Origin: JBEVJC01 sp040510375
Lineage (GTDB): Bacteria > Bacteroidota > Bacteroidia > Chitinophagales > Chitinophagaceae
DNA length: 64,000 bases
Direction of reading: 5' to 3'
NCBI GenBank assembly: GCA_040510375.1
Contig: JBEVJC010000010.1
Location: 28,476-92,475, forward strand
The notes under the pieces are model-generated. The model was not told the origin of the DNA. It worked only from the letters and a program-made list of their open reading frames with translations, and made no database searches. The translations under genes were made by a program, and so were the position numbers. Below, piece after piece: positions 26,147 through 36,337 of this stretch. The number at the start of each line of letters is the position of its first letter. The first letter of the stretch is position 1.

Positions 26147-28468
26147 ATGGAAAAAGTTTTGTCAAATACAGTCAGCAATCCATTGGCCTTTATGAACGGG
26201 GGCGGGGAAATGGGTGTTCTGACGCGGGCATTGAATTGGAGTGAAACACTGGTTGGTCCACCGGAGTACTGGCCGAAAAGCCTGCAGGCTGCCCTTGCCA
26301 TTATACTGCACTCAAAGTTCCCGATGTTTATATTCTGGGGACGCCACCATATCTGTTTCTACAATGATGCCTATCGTCCCAGTCTTGGTAAGGATGGCAA
26401 ACACCCGGTAATACTTGGCCAGCCAGGGAAGGAGGCATGGGGAGAAATCTGGAATGTTATTTATCCGCTTATCCAACAGGTATTGAACGGAGGGGATGCT
26501 ACCTGGAGTGATGACCAACTCCTCCCCATTTACCGCAACGGTACCCTTGAGGATGTATATTGGACATACAGTTACAGCCGGATCCCCGATGATGAAGGAC
26601 AACCCGGCGGAGTACTGGTAACCTGCGTGGAAACCACCGAGAAGGTATTAAACCAGCAACGGCTTTCCGAAAGTAACGACCTGATGGTTTTTTCAACAGA
26701 AGCTGCTGAACTGGGTACCTGGGATTATAACCCCCTGACCGGAAAATTTACCTGTAATGACCGTATCAAAGCCTGGTTCGGACTTGCCCAAAATGAAGAG
26801 ACCGACCTTCAGCATGCGGTCGTTGCGATTGCTAAACAAGATCGGCAGCGGGTGATTGATGCCATTTCGGCGTCCATTGATTTCGGTAAACAGGCGCCTT
26901 ATGATATTGAGTATACGATCATACATCCGCAAACAAAGGTTGAAACAGTTGTTCTTGCCCGGGGTAAACCTTTTTTCGATGAGAACGGTGTTGCCTACCG
27001 TTTCAGCGGTATAATCGAAGACATTACCCAAAAGGACACGGCAAAAAAACTACGGGAGGAAAGTGAAAAGAATTTACGCAACCTGGTTGAACAGGCCCCG
27101 GTATCGATGTGTGTCCTGATGGGCGGGCAACATGTGGTGGAAATTGCAAATGAAAAAATGATTGCCCTATGGGGTAAGACCCGCGAAGAAGTAATGCGTC
27201 GTCCACTTTTCGAAGGCCTGAAGGAAGCAAAAGAACAGGGACTGGAATCCTTACTTGACCATGTTTACCGTACCGGCGAACGGTTCACTGCAAGGGAGCG
27301 GCCGGTCAACCTGCCACGCGAACATGGAATTGAAACGGTGTACCTGAATTTTGTTTATGAAGCGTTACTTGGTGAGAAGAACCAGATTTACGGTGTAATT
27401 GCGGTGGCAATAGATGTAACCGAACAGGTGCTTGCCCGCCGTAAGGTAGAGGAAGCGGAGGAACGGGCCAGACTCGCTGTGGAAGCCGGTAAACTGGGCA
27501 CTTTTGATTTTGATATAAAGAACCGCATCGCAATTACATCACAACGTTTTAATGAGATATTCGACGCGGAGAGTACGGCAACCCATGAAGAATTACTGAG
27601 TCGCATTCATCCCGATGACCGGCCAATCCGCGATAAAGCACTGGCCGAGGCAACCCGGACCGGTTACCTGTTTTATGAAGTCCGTGTTGTCCGCAGGGAG
27701 GGCGGTATTACCTGGGTTCGTATCGACGGCAAGGTAACACGGAATGCGGATGGAGAACCCGCAAGGATCCTCGGTACTGCCATTGATTTTACAGAGAGCA
27801 GGGAACTGGAACAGGAACGGGACGAATATATTGCCATCGCCTGCCATGAATTGAAAAATCCATTAACCAGCCTTAAGTTATCCCTTGACCTGTTAAGTAT
27901 GCAGTCGTACGATTCCGCTGTCAGCTTCCTGGTCCAGAAAAGTAAAGACCAGGTAAAACGCCTGATCACTATGTCGAATGAACTGCTTAATGTTTCAAAA
28001 ATCGCGGCTGGCGTGCTGGATATCAAACCTGAAATTTTTAATCTGGACCACAGTATCCGCGACAGTATCGATACCGTACAAGCCGGAACCAGCCTGGATA
28101 TATTTTCTGTTTCCGGTATAACCGATATTTCTGTCCGGGGCGACCGTTTCCGCATTGAACAGGTAATGGTGAATTTGTTATCAAATGCAGTGAAGTATTC
28201 ACCAAAGGGATCGCCGGTTACTATCATTGTTGCACGGGACGAAAACTATGTCAGGATCACCGTTCGGGATAAAGGTATTGGCATTGATACCGATAAGGTC
28301 AAATTTGTATTTCAGAAATTTTCTCGTGTTGAACCAGGAAAAGGTATTGAGGGGTATGGGCTCGGTCTCTACATTTCACAACAGATCATACGCAAGCATG
28401 GCGGTGAAATAGGGGTGGAGAGTGAGAAAGGAAAGGGTTCGGCTTTCTGGTTTACCATTCCGCATTAA
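26147..28468 (+). CDS. Cytosolic PAS-domain sensor histidine kinase
   Basis: A 773-residue kinase without membrane segments. Four PAS-like sensor domains occupy about 20-165, 175-300, 305-430 and 440-555. They are followed by the dimerisation/phosphoacceptor domain with His567 in CHELKNPLTSLK and a HATPase domain (about 665-770) with the N box (NLLSNAVKYSP), G1 (RDKGIGID) and G2 (GYGLGLYISQQI). The N-terminal GGGEMGVLTRALNWSETLVGPP is typical of this Bacteroidota/proteobacterial PAS kinase group. No response regulator gene is adjacent, so its partner is elsewhere. The signal is probably intracellular (redox, light or small ligand). Confidence 0.93.
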   Translation: MEKVLSNTVSNPLAFMNGGGEMGVLTRALNWSETLVGPPEYWPKSLQAALAIILHSKFPMFIFWGRHHICFYNDAYRPSLGKDGKHPVILGQPGKEAWGEIWNVIYPLIQQVLNGGDATWSDDQLLPIYRNGTLEDVYWTYSYSRIPDDEGQPGGVLVTCVETTEKVLNQQRLSESNDLMVFSTEAAELGTWDYNPLTGKFTCNDRIKAWFGLAQNEETDLQHAVVAIAKQDRQRVIDAISASIDFGKQAPYDIEYTIIHPQTKVETVVLARGKPFFDENGVAYRFSGIIEDITQKDTAKKLREESEKNLRNLVEQAPVSMCVLMGGQHVVEIANEKMIALWGKTREEVMRRPLFEGLKEAKEQGLESLLDHVYRTGERFTARERPVNLPREHGIETVYLNFVYEALLGEKNQIYGVIAVAIDVTEQVLARRKVEEAEERARLAVEAGKLGTFDFDIKNRIAITSQRFNEIFDAESTATHEELLSRIHPDDRPIRDKALAEATRTGYLFYEVRVVRREGGITWVRIDGKVTRNADGEPARILGTAIDFTESRELEQERDEYIAIACHELKNPLTSLKLSLDLLSMQSYDSAVSFLVQKSKDQVKRLITMSNELLNVSKIAAGVLDIKPEIFNLDHSIRDSIDTVQAGTSLDIFSVSGITDISVRGDRFRIEQVMVNLLSNAVKYSPKGSPVTIIVARDENYVRITVRDKGIGIDTDKVKFVFQKFSRVEPGKGIEGYGLGLYISQQIIRKHGGEIGVESEKGKGSAFWFTIPH

Positions 28469-28567
28469 GTTATCCCGACCCTGGCACCTGCTTGATCTGC
28501 GATGAACGATCCTGCTGCATGGCTTGAGCGACCCGGATACCTGCTTCCTCAGCTTTAACTATTCCCC

Positions 28568-29458
28568 TTAGTTTAAACGCCTGTACCCCGTGGGTGAATG
28601 CCCCGTTTTATTTTTAAAGAGTTTGGTAAAATGGGAGGGATGCTGGAACCCAAGATCATAGGCTATTTCACTGACTGAACTTTCAGTGCTCCATAATAAT
28701 GACTTTGCCTTGTCAATTAATTTCAGGTGAATATGTTCCAGCGTGGGTTTGCCGGTGTATTTATTCAACAGGTCAGAGAGATAATTGGATGATAGGTTCA
28801 GTTGTGAAGCAAAATATTTTACCTCTGGCAAACCGGTCTCAATGAGCGAGTGGGCAAAATATTCATTCAAAAGCCGCTCAAACTTTTCTACGATATCACT
28901 ACCTGCACTAACCCTTGTCAGGAACTGGCGATCGTAAAAACGTACACAGTATGATAATAGCAATTCCATATTGCTGATGATAAGATTGTAGGAATGTTTG
29001 TCAATATTATTTGAAATTTCCTTTCGGATATTTTCAAGACAGTCTTCCAGTACGTTTTTTTCTGCATCGGAAATATGCAGGCATTCATGGGCCTCATAAC
29101 CGAAGAAGGAATATTCAGTCAGTTTGTGCCCTTTACTGCTTGCGTTCAGGAAGTCCGGATGAATATAAAGGCCCCATCCTTCCACTTTATTTTCCATACC
29201 GGGCGTTAAAACCTGGTGGGGAGCAGTAAACATCAGCGAACCTTCCGAGAAATCGTAACTGGTCCGTCCATAATTAAAATGACCATCCACTTTTTTACAG
29301 GCAACAGAATATAAGTTGAGTCTGTAAGACATTCCGGGAATCCGGTGCGAACGGTCAACCCTGGCGAGGTCAACAATTGTTACCAGCGGATGCAGTGGTT
29401 TTCCATAGTGAAAAAATTCGTGCAGTTCTGTTATGGAGTTGATGTCTTTATATTCCAT
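28568..29458 (-). CDS. AraC-family regulator paired with upstream SDR
   Basis: A 296-residue AraC-type protein with an N-terminal cupin-like domain (TSYDFSEGSLMFTAPHQVL, WGLYIHPDF) and a C-terminal HTH pair (LNLSSNYLSDLLNKYTGKP, VSEIAYDLGFQHPSHFTKLFKNKTG, about 205-293). It lies 89 bases downstream of an SDR gene on the same strand. A possible own -7 box TAATTTTG (complement of 29483-29490) occurs in the gap without an obvious TTG, so separate transcription is possible. This subgroup often sits beside SDR or aldo-keto reductase genes. Confidence 0.9.
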   Translation of the reverse strand: MEYKDINSITELHEFFHYGKPLHPLVTIVDLARVDRSHRIPGMSYRLNLYSVACKKVDGHFNYGRTSYDFSEGSLMFTAPHQVLTPGMENKVEGWGLYIHPDFLNASSKGHKLTEYSFFGYEAHECLHISDAEKNVLEDCLENIRKEISNNIDKHSYNLIISNMELLLSYCVRFYDRQFLTRVSAGSDIVEKFERLLNEYFAHSLIETGLPEVKYFASQLNLSSNYLSDLLNKYTGKPTLEHIHLKLIDKAKSLLWSTESSVSEIAYDLGFQHPSHFTKLFKNKTGHSPTGYRRLN

Positions 29459-29547
29459 TTAGTTCTTGTTTAACAGAGCGTGCAAAATTACATACTCTGA
29501 AAAGTATTAAAAGGACTAGTTAGAGCCTGTCCTTACGTATTATATGT

Positions 29548-30315
29548 CTAAATCACGATTCCGCCACCCACTTCAATGCGTTGAGCATTGACAAAACGAC
29601 TATCATCTGAAAGAAGCGATGCCACAAAGAGGCCTACATCATCGGGTTCCCCGAGACGTCCAAGGGCTGTCATTGCGGCTACCTGCTGTTTGTGGCTTTC
29701 GTCGCCCTTACCCCCGCCAAATTCAGTGTCGATTGCACCGGGAGCAACGCTGTTCACACGGATTTTCCTGTCGGAAAATTCTTTTGCAAAATATCTCGTC
29801 AACCCTTCTGTTGCAGATTTCAGCGCTCCGTAAACCGACACACCGGGGAACGCGAATCGCGCGAGACCTGATGAGATATTGATGATCTGGCCACCATCGA
29901 CGATCAGTGGCAACAGCTTTTGGGTAAGGAAGAATAAACCTTTGAAATTAACATTTACCAACTGGTCAAAGATTTCTTCGGTAACATCTTTGATCAGTGT
30001 TCGCTGGGCTATACCGGCGTTGTTGACCAGGTAGTCGAAGTTTTCCCTGTTCCATTCTTTTTTAAGTAAATGGAGAACCTGGTCGTAAAAATTGCCGAAT
30101 GTGGTTATGTTACCGGCTTCCAGTTGAAGGGCGAACGCCTTACCCCCACTGCTGTTAATTTCATCGACTACCAGTTTTGCCTGATCCGGGCGGTTATTGT
30201 AGGTAAGGATCACTCCGATGCCACGTTTTGCTGCATTGATAGCAATACTTTTTCCGATGCCCCGGCTGCCACCGGTTACGAGCACGATTTTGGATTGCTG
30301 ATTTGTAGTTTTCAT
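29548..30315 (-). CDS. SDR family oxidoreductase
   Basis: A 255-residue short-chain dehydrogenase with TGGSRGIG at 14-21, NNAG at 98-101, active-site serine near 149, and Tyr162-x3-Lys166 (YGALK). The C-terminus ends with AQRIEVGGG rather than the usual DGG. TYNNRPDQ after the second strand lacks an acidic residue at the NAD position, favouring NADP. It is the first gene of a leftward pair with an AraC regulator. Substrate unknown. Confidence 0.9.
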   Translation of the reverse strand: MKTTNQQSKIVLVTGGSRGIGKSIAINAAKRGIGVILTYNNRPDQAKLVVDEINSSGGKAFALQLEAGNITTFGNFYDQVLHLLKKEWNRENFDYLVNNAGIAQRTLIKDVTEEIFDQLVNVNFKGLFFLTQKLLPLIVDGGQIINISSGLARFAFPGVSVYGALKSATEGLTRYFAKEFSDRKIRVNSVAPGAIDTEFGGGKGDESHKQQVAAMTALGRLGEPDDVGLFVASLLSDDSRFVNAQRIEVGGGIVI

Positions 30316-30482
30316 AAAGTAAAAATTTAATAATCCAAAGTTCGTTCAGGTTGTGTCCTTTCGTTTGAACATTTTATGGCAAGGCTTATACATTTCCCGG
30401 AATTACAGCGTTGGTACGAGGTTGTAGTCCACGCAGGTCACCGATATTCACACAGCCAGACAGGATTTATAAACGCACCTGC

Positions 30483-30518
30483 CAAAAACAAAAACAGCCC
30501 CCGGTAAGGAGGCTGTTT
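30483..30518 (-). terminator. Rho-independent terminator of katG
   Basis: AAACAGCC (30492-30499) pairs with GGCTGTTT (30511-30518); read leftwards the hairpin is followed by TTTTTGTTTTT. It lies about 30 bases after the katG stop codon. Confidence 0.75.
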
Positions 30519-30544
30519 ACAACTACACGTTATCGTAAATTTTA

Positions 30545-32821
30545 TTAGTCCAGGTCAAACCTGTCGAGGTTCATCACTTTAACCCAGGCGGCCACAAAAT
30601 CATTCAAAAATTTGCTGCCTGCGTCTGCGCTCGCATACACTTCCGCGTTTGCCCTTAACTCTGCATTGGATCCAAATATCAGGTCAGCACGGGTGCCCGT
30701 CCATCTGGCCTCTCCGGTGACACGGTCAGTGCCCTCAAAAACTTCCTGGTCTGCCGATACCGACTTCCATTCAGTCCGCATATCAAGGAGATTTACAAAA
30801 AAATCGTTGGTAAGCTGACCTGGACGTGTGGTGAAAACCCCATGGGCTGAACCATCAACATTGGTATTCAATACCCGCATACCACCCACCAGCACAGTCA
30901 TCTGCGGCGCGGTAAGATTTAGCTTCTGTGCCTTATCAACCAATAATTCTTCGGTGGATACAGGATATTTAACCAGCCGGTAATTGCGGAAGCCATCGGC
31001 AACAGGTTCAAGAAACCCGAAGGAATCCACATCGGTTTGATCCTGCAATGCATCCATGCGGCCTGGAGTAAAAGGAACAACAATAGTTTGTCCAGCATCT
31101 GCCGCCGCTTTTTCCACACCTGCACTACCAGCCAGGACAATCAGGTCAGCCAGTGAAACTTTTTTACCATGTGCCTGTGTGTTGTTAAATTCTTTTTGAA
31201 TGCCTTCCAGTATTGGCAATACTTTTTCCAGCAACAAGGGACTATTTGCCCGCCAGTATTTTTGTGGTGCAAGACGGATGCGGGCGCCATTGGCTCCTCC
31301 GCGTTTATCAGTACCACGGAAGCTGGCTGCAGAAGACCACGCAACGGAAACAAGTTCAGCGATACTTAATCCGGACTTTAATACGGCCGACTTTAAATCT
31401 GCAATATCATTTTTATCTATCAACACGTGATTGACCACAGGGATTGGATCCTGCCAGAGTTGTTCTTCTTCCGGTACATCGGGACCCAGGTATCGTGCCC
31501 TTGGCCCCATATCCCGATGGGTTAATTTAAACCATGCCCTTGCAAAGGCATCAGCGAATTCGTCGGGGTTTTCTAAAAAGCTCCTGCATATTTTTTCATA
31601 AGACGGATCTATTTTTAATGACAGATCAGTTGTAAGCATGGTTGGTAAATGCTTTTTTGATCCATCAAATGGATCCGGAATTATATTCTCTGCATTTTTC
31701 GCTACCCACTGATGTGCACCACCGGGGCTCTTGGTTAGTTCGTAGTCAAAACCAAACAGGTTCTCCAGGAAATTACTGCTCCATCGGGTAGGTGTTTTTG
31801 TCCAGGTAACTTCGAGGCCGCTGGTAATGGTGTCGGGGCCTTTACCTGTGCCAAAATCATTCTTCCATCCGAGGCCCTGCATTTCAAGTCCGGCAGCTTC
31901 AGGTTCCTTTCCCACATGTGTGGCGGGAGCAGCGCCATGGGTTTTACCAAAACTATGTCCACCCGCAATCAGGGCAACGGTTTCCTTATCATTCATTGCC
32001 ATGCGACCAAATGTATCACGGATATCCTGGATTGCTGCAACAGGATCGGGATTGCCATCGGGGCCTTCCGGATTTACATAGATCAATCCCATCTGTGATG
32101 CAGCAAGCGGTATCTCCAGGTTGCGGGTATGGATTTTGCCATCGGCACCATCATCGGACGAGACTACACCATGTTTTGCATCCACACCGGGCGAGCCGTT
32201 TCCATAACGTATGTCACCACCCAACCATTTTTTTTCGGCACCCCAGTACACTTCTGTATCCGACTCCCATATATCAGCACGACCACCTGCAAAACCAAAT
32301 GTTTTAAATCCCATCGATTCCAATGCAATATTACCGGTGAGTATGATCAGGTCGGCCCAGGAAATCTTGTTACCATATTTTTGTTTGATGGGCCAGAGTA
32401 ACCTGCGGGCTTTGTCGAGGCTTACATTATCCGGCCAGCTGTTAAGCGGTGCGAACCGTTGCAGTCCTTCACCACCACCACCACGACCATCGCCTACGCG
32501 GTAGGTACCGGCACTATGCCAGGCCATACGAATAAAAAAAGGACCATAATGTCCGAAGTCAGCCGGCCACCAATCCTGCGAATCGGTCATGAGTGCATGA
32601 AGATCTTTCTTCACTGCTTCCAGGTCAAGGCTTTTAAAAGCTTTGGCATAATTAAAATCCGCACCCATCGGGTTCGAAAGGGAGGAATGTCGCCGGAGTA
32701 CACCCAACCTCAGCCGGTCGGGCCACCATTCACTGTTCCTGGTGCCGCCACCAGCTACATTATGCTTCATTTTTCCATTGTGGAAGGGGCATTTGCTGAC
32801 ATCGTTTGATTCTTTATCCAT
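30545..32821 (-). CDS. katG: Catalase-peroxidase KatG
   Basis: A 758-residue bifunctional haem enzyme that destroys hydrogen peroxide by catalase and peroxidase activity. The distal site Arg98, Trp101 and His102 (IRMAWHSAGTYR), the covalent Trp101-Tyr248-Met274 adduct residues (Tyr in LIYVNPEGP, Met in FGRMAMND) and the proximal His289 (AGGHSFGKTHG) are all present. The second, haem-less repeat domain occupies the C-terminal half. Length is normal and there is no frameshift. It is monocistronic with a terminator. No OxyR gene is adjacent. Confidence 0.98.
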   Translation of the reverse strand: MDKESNDVSKCPFHNGKMKHNVAGGGTRNSEWWPDRLRLGVLRRHSSLSNPMGADFNYAKAFKSLDLEAVKKDLHALMTDSQDWWPADFGHYGPFFIRMAWHSAGTYRVGDGRGGGGEGLQRFAPLNSWPDNVSLDKARRLLWPIKQKYGNKISWADLIILTGNIALESMGFKTFGFAGGRADIWESDTEVYWGAEKKWLGGDIRYGNGSPGVDAKHGVVSSDDGADGKIHTRNLEIPLAASQMGLIYVNPEGPDGNPDPVAAIQDIRDTFGRMAMNDKETVALIAGGHSFGKTHGAAPATHVGKEPEAAGLEMQGLGWKNDFGTGKGPDTITSGLEVTWTKTPTRWSSNFLENLFGFDYELTKSPGGAHQWVAKNAENIIPDPFDGSKKHLPTMLTTDLSLKIDPSYEKICRSFLENPDEFADAFARAWFKLTHRDMGPRARYLGPDVPEEEQLWQDPIPVVNHVLIDKNDIADLKSAVLKSGLSIAELVSVAWSSAASFRGTDKRGGANGARIRLAPQKYWRANSPLLLEKVLPILEGIQKEFNNTQAHGKKVSLADLIVLAGSAGVEKAAADAGQTIVVPFTPGRMDALQDQTDVDSFGFLEPVADGFRNYRLVKYPVSTEELLVDKAQKLNLTAPQMTVLVGGMRVLNTNVDGSAHGVFTTRPGQLTNDFFVNLLDMRTEWKSVSADQEVFEGTDRVTGEARWTGTRADLIFGSNAELRANAEVYASADAGSKFLNDFVAAWVKVMNLDRFDLD

Positions 32822-32982
32822 TTATGTAAGTTTTTGGTCCTGAACGAAAATAAATTCCGGCGACTGGTATTGAAGCGCCGTTATAAAGTTATGTGATTGA
32901 CAAATCAGTTCCCATCGATAAGTTCTATATCCAATAGTTAAAGCCTATAATAGATAATAAGCGTTTTCACGGAAAGTTTTAC

Positions 32983-34323
32983 CTATTGTTGACCATCGGT
33001 ATCGTCTGATCGGGAATTGAAGCCGGCCCTGAGAATTCCGGGGCAATATAATTTCACCTGGATCTCCGTCAGCGCTCCTGCCTGTTTCATCAGGCAATCA
33101 ACCTGTATTTTACTTAATGAGGTAAGATTGGTGCCTACACCCCGGGCAATTTTTTTTTCTTCATCGGAAGGCTTATCAATATTATTATAGTCAAGCCGTT
33201 GTTTTAAATAGTCGGCAATTACTGTTTCATAATTTTCCGGATCCAGGACCCATTCAGGTTTTAACTGATGGGCTTCGGTCACTTCGCGGGTGATCTGCCT
33301 GGAAGCGAGATTACGTATAAAACCACTGATACAATTTTCTACATCCCAGCCCAGGGAGAAATAAGCGATCTGTTTATTTGCAGTGCCGGCATTATTGTAA
33401 ACATCCTGAACCATCTGGACTTTTTTAATCCTCGACATAAATACATTAACTGTCTCCATTAACAAACCAATTGTATTGGGGAATTTAGATTCACCTGCTG
33501 AACCTGTTCCCGCATCACTTGTAATAACAGTACCGCATGCATAACGGCCACGCTGCATAATTTTGTGGATGCCCTGGTTGTCATATACGCCACCATCAAC
33601 CAGTACAGGGTGGACTTTTTCCGCATCTTCCGGGTTGGTGAAAAATTTCTTTTCGATATGAATTGGGGAGAATGCAAAAGGTACACAACTGGATGCCATA
33701 ACGGCACGGGAAACGGGAAATCCGGATGCTTCAAAACTGATGGGTGGAGAAAGGTACTGGTAAGTGGAATCCATCATAAACAACTTCGAAAAGGTGAAGG
33801 CCCGTGCTGTCTGCAGGTTGGTGGCTCCCACAACCAGCACAGGATGGTCGGGAAGATGATTTAGTGTTTTTTTATTATAGAAAAAATCATCATAGATTTT
33901 TTCTATCCTTTTACTGACCGGAAAAATATAAAACTGGAATTTTAACAGGATAAAAATATAAGCCGCGAATAAAACCGGGAATAACCATGCATGTGAAGTA
34001 AACAAAAAATAACATGCGGGGCCAATGAAAAGGAGGGTGACCAGGATCAGTTGAAGGAATGTGACAGACAGTAATACTTTAGTTACAACATTCCCGGTTT
34101 GTAGTTTATGATAAAGGCTCTTTTCGAATTCTGTATAGTTGTCCTTGTTCAGGCAGTAATAGGCTCCGGTTATAGAGCCCCCTGAAATAGTTGAGATCAC
34201 ATTTACCTTTTCCAGGATTTTCATTTCCTGAAGTTTCTTCAGAGTACCCAGGTGAAAAGCAGTTGCGCGGTATCCGCCGCCTGACAGGGAAAGGCCCAGT
34301 CCTGGTGTGGTGGTAGAATTCAT
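32983..34323 (-). CDS. Patatin-like phospholipase with membrane segment
   Basis: A 446-residue protein of the patatin family (lipid acyl hydrolases). The oxyanion loop is GLSLSGGGYRA (about 10-20), the nucleophile elbow is ISTISGGSITGAYY with Ser in GGS, and the catalytic aspartate is in VLVDGGVYDNQG. Two hydrophobic segments near residues 82-125 (LLSVTFLQLILVTLLFIG, WLFPVLFAAYIFILL) sit between these motifs and may anchor it in the membrane. Substrate is probably membrane lipid. It is not next to CBASS-type cyclase genes, so an antiphage role has no support here. Confidence 0.87.
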   Translation of the reverse strand: MNSTTTPGLGLSLSGGGYRATAFHLGTLKKLQEMKILEKVNVISTISGGSITGAYYCLNKDNYTEFEKSLYHKLQTGNVVTKVLLSVTFLQLILVTLLFIGPACYFLFTSHAWLFPVLFAAYIFILLKFQFYIFPVSKRIEKIYDDFFYNKKTLNHLPDHPVLVVGATNLQTARAFTFSKLFMMDSTYQYLSPPISFEASGFPVSRAVMASSCVPFAFSPIHIEKKFFTNPEDAEKVHPVLVDGGVYDNQGIHKIMQRGRYACGTVITSDAGTGSAGESKFPNTIGLLMETVNVFMSRIKKVQMVQDVYNNAGTANKQIAYFSLGWDVENCISGFIRNLASRQITREVTEAHQLKPEWVLDPENYETVIADYLKQRLDYNNIDKPSDEEKKIARGVGTNLTSLSKIQVDCLMKQAGALTEIQVKLYCPGILRAGFNSRSDDTDGQQ

Positions 34324-34535
34324 TATGGCGTTAGAATGGTTGGTGCTAAAGGTGAGGAAAAATCGTCATTTCAAAAAAAAGATTGCCGAATATAAGGATG
34401 GGAAAACGTCGAATATTAACGGTTTTTTTTATTGTCCTTAGGCTGATGAACTTCTCACCAAACATAAAATGAGCTATATAGCAAAGTATTTTCTTTTATT
34501 AAGTAGGAACTTTGACAGACAAAATTTTAAATATT

Positions 34536-35456
34536 ATGGCAAAAGTTTGGTTTATCACAGGTAGTTCAAAGGGGCTCGGCAGGAGCCTCGCTGAAGCAGT
34601 GTTGGAGAAGGGAGATAATGTGGTTGCTACTGCAAGGAATCCCAAACACATAGAGGATCTGGTTAGTAAATATGGTAATAAGGTGCTGGTGTTGGCGTTG
34701 GATGTAAGTAATGAATCGCAGGTTCATTTGGCCGTAGCGGATGCGATAGAGCGTTTTGGAAGAATTGACGTATTGGTGAACAATGCAGGGTTTGGTATCA
34801 CTGGTGCAGCGGAGGCCTTTACCGATGAGCAGGTCAGGAGTCAACTGGATGTTAACCTGTACGCGCCTATTGAGGTAACACGTGCAGTATTACCATTTAT
34901 GCGGAAGCAACGATCGGGTCATATCCTGCAGATCAGTTCTATTGGCGGCAGGGTAGGTAACGCCGGATTGACCATCTACCAGGCGGCGAAGTTTGGTTTG
35001 TCTGGCTTTTCGGAAGCGTTGAGTAAGGAAGTAGCACACCTGGGTATCAAAGTTACATCGGTAGAACCGGGTGGATTCCGCACCGATTGGGCGGGTGCTT
35101 CGATGAGTTTCGCAAAAAACGTAGAAGGGTATGAAGATACCGTTGGTGCGATTGAGTCGTTCCTTAAATCGGGTAAGTTTATACCTGTTGGCGATCCCGT
35201 AAAGGCTGCAAAAGTAATGGTTGAACTGGTGGATAATCCGGAACCTCCTGTCCACCTGGTCCTGGGTAGCGAAGCCGTAATAATTTTAAAAAACACAGAT
35301 GAAATCAGGAGGTCAGAGTTTGAAAAGTGGCTGCCAGTAAGTATTTCGACCGACCACGACGAAGCAGGAAATATGTTTGATTCGGAAGAAGGGCGAATGT
35401 TTTTAAATAATAAAGGTATCGGTCTGACTAAACCCGGACAAAAAACGAAAGGTTAA
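34536..35456 (+). CDS. SDR family oxidoreductase, first of mirrored pair
   Basis: A 306-residue SDR of the longer classical type: TGSSKGLG at 8-15, NNAG at 82-85, serine near 134-135, Tyr148-x3-Lys152 and a C-terminal extension beyond 240. The ATARN after the second strand suggests NADPH. The ATG at 34536 (MAKVWFITGSS) is preferred to an in-frame TTG at 34512. It is followed by an AraC gene 53 bases downstream, likely co-transcribed. Enzymes of this group often carry the oxidoreductase/epimerase label without known substrate. Confidence 0.9.
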   Translation: MAKVWFITGSSKGLGRSLAEAVLEKGDNVVATARNPKHIEDLVSKYGNKVLVLALDVSNESQVHLAVADAIERFGRIDVLVNNAGFGITGAAEAFTDEQVRSQLDVNLYAPIEVTRAVLPFMRKQRSGHILQISSIGGRVGNAGLTIYQAAKFGLSGFSEALSKEVAHLGIKVTSVEPGGFRTDWAGASMSFAKNVEGYEDTVGAIESFLKSGKFIPVGDPVKAAKVMVELVDNPEPPVHLVLGSEAVIILKNTDEIRRSEFEKWLPVSISTDHDEAGNMFDSEEGRMFLNNKGIGLTKPGQKTKG

Positions 35457-35509
35457 ACGAAGGTTTCTTAAAAAACTTTAAAAATACCTTTTTACCAAAA
35501 TAATCTTGA

Positions 35510-36322
35510 ATGGAAGCCGGAAAGGAAAATAGGGAATCCAGGGGCATTGTTTATTCCTGTTATCATAAGATGAACAGGGAGGGAGAACATTTTGTTTCGG
35601 AACATGTCCTTACCTATCAGATTTCCGGCTCCCTTATTCTGAATGACGGAATCAGGGATTATAAATTGGAAAAGGGTTCATATAGTTTTATCAGACGTAA
35701 CCAGTTGCTGAAATTCATAAAGAAGCCTCCGGATGGTGGCGATTTTGAATGCCTGAGTGTTTACCTGGACCAGGCCACACTGAAAAACTTCAGTATGTTG
35801 TATGGTGAAACTTCCGGGCGAAAGAATCCTGAGCAACCGGTATACCCGCTGTCAATAGATGATTTGTTAAAAGCCTATATTGATTCGATGCTGGCATATA
35901 ATCAGCAAAACAATTTCCGGGATCACCGGCTGGTGGAATTAAAATTAAATGAGGGAGTAATGTTGCTGCTCCAGGAAAAACCTGAACTCGGGAATATCCT
36001 GTTTGATTTTTCGGAACCGCATAAAACCGATCTGGAGGATTTCATGAATAAGAATTACCAGTTCAATGTTCCCATTTCAAGATTTGCCTATCTGACAGGA
36101 AGAAGTCTCGCAACATTCAAACGTGATTTTGAAAAACAATTTAATCTCCCTCCCGGACGCTGGTTACAGCAAAAAAGATTAACGGAAGCATATCGCCTGA
36201 TTACTGAAAAAGGACGGACTGCTTCGGATATTTATCTGGACCTTGGCTTTGAAGACCTGTCCCATTTTTCTTATGCCTTTAAAAAAGAATTTGGAAAAAG
36301 CCCATCAAAAATTATCGGATAA
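35510..36322 (+). CDS. AraC-family regulator, mirrored pair copy 1
   Basis: A 270-residue regulator of the AraC family with an N-terminal cupin-like part (VLTYQISGSLIL, YKLEKGSYSFIRRNQ) and a C-terminal double HTH (RFAYLTGRSLATFKRDFEK, SDIYLDLGFEDLSHFSYAFKKEFG, about 180-268). It is a clear paralogue of the leftward regulator whose 3' end lies only 15 bases away. Its partner gene is the SDR just upstream. The ligand is unknown. Confidence 0.9.
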   Translation: MEAGKENRESRGIVYSCYHKMNREGEHFVSEHVLTYQISGSLILNDGIRDYKLEKGSYSFIRRNQLLKFIKKPPDGGDFECLSVYLDQATLKNFSMLYGETSGRKNPEQPVYPLSIDDLLKAYIDSMLAYNQQNNFRDHRLVELKLNEGVMLLLQEKPELGNILFDFSEPHKTDLEDFMNKNYQFNVPISRFAYLTGRSLATFKRDFEKQFNLPPGRWLQQKRLTEAYRLITEKGRTASDIYLDLGFEDLSHFSYAFKKEFGKSPSKIIG

Positions 36323-36337
36323 CGCCACATTCATATT

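Noticed and set aside
32983..34323. Patatin as an antiphage (CBASS-like) effector
   Set aside because: No nucleotidyltransferase, HORMA or other defence gene is adjacent; neighbours are katG and an SDR.
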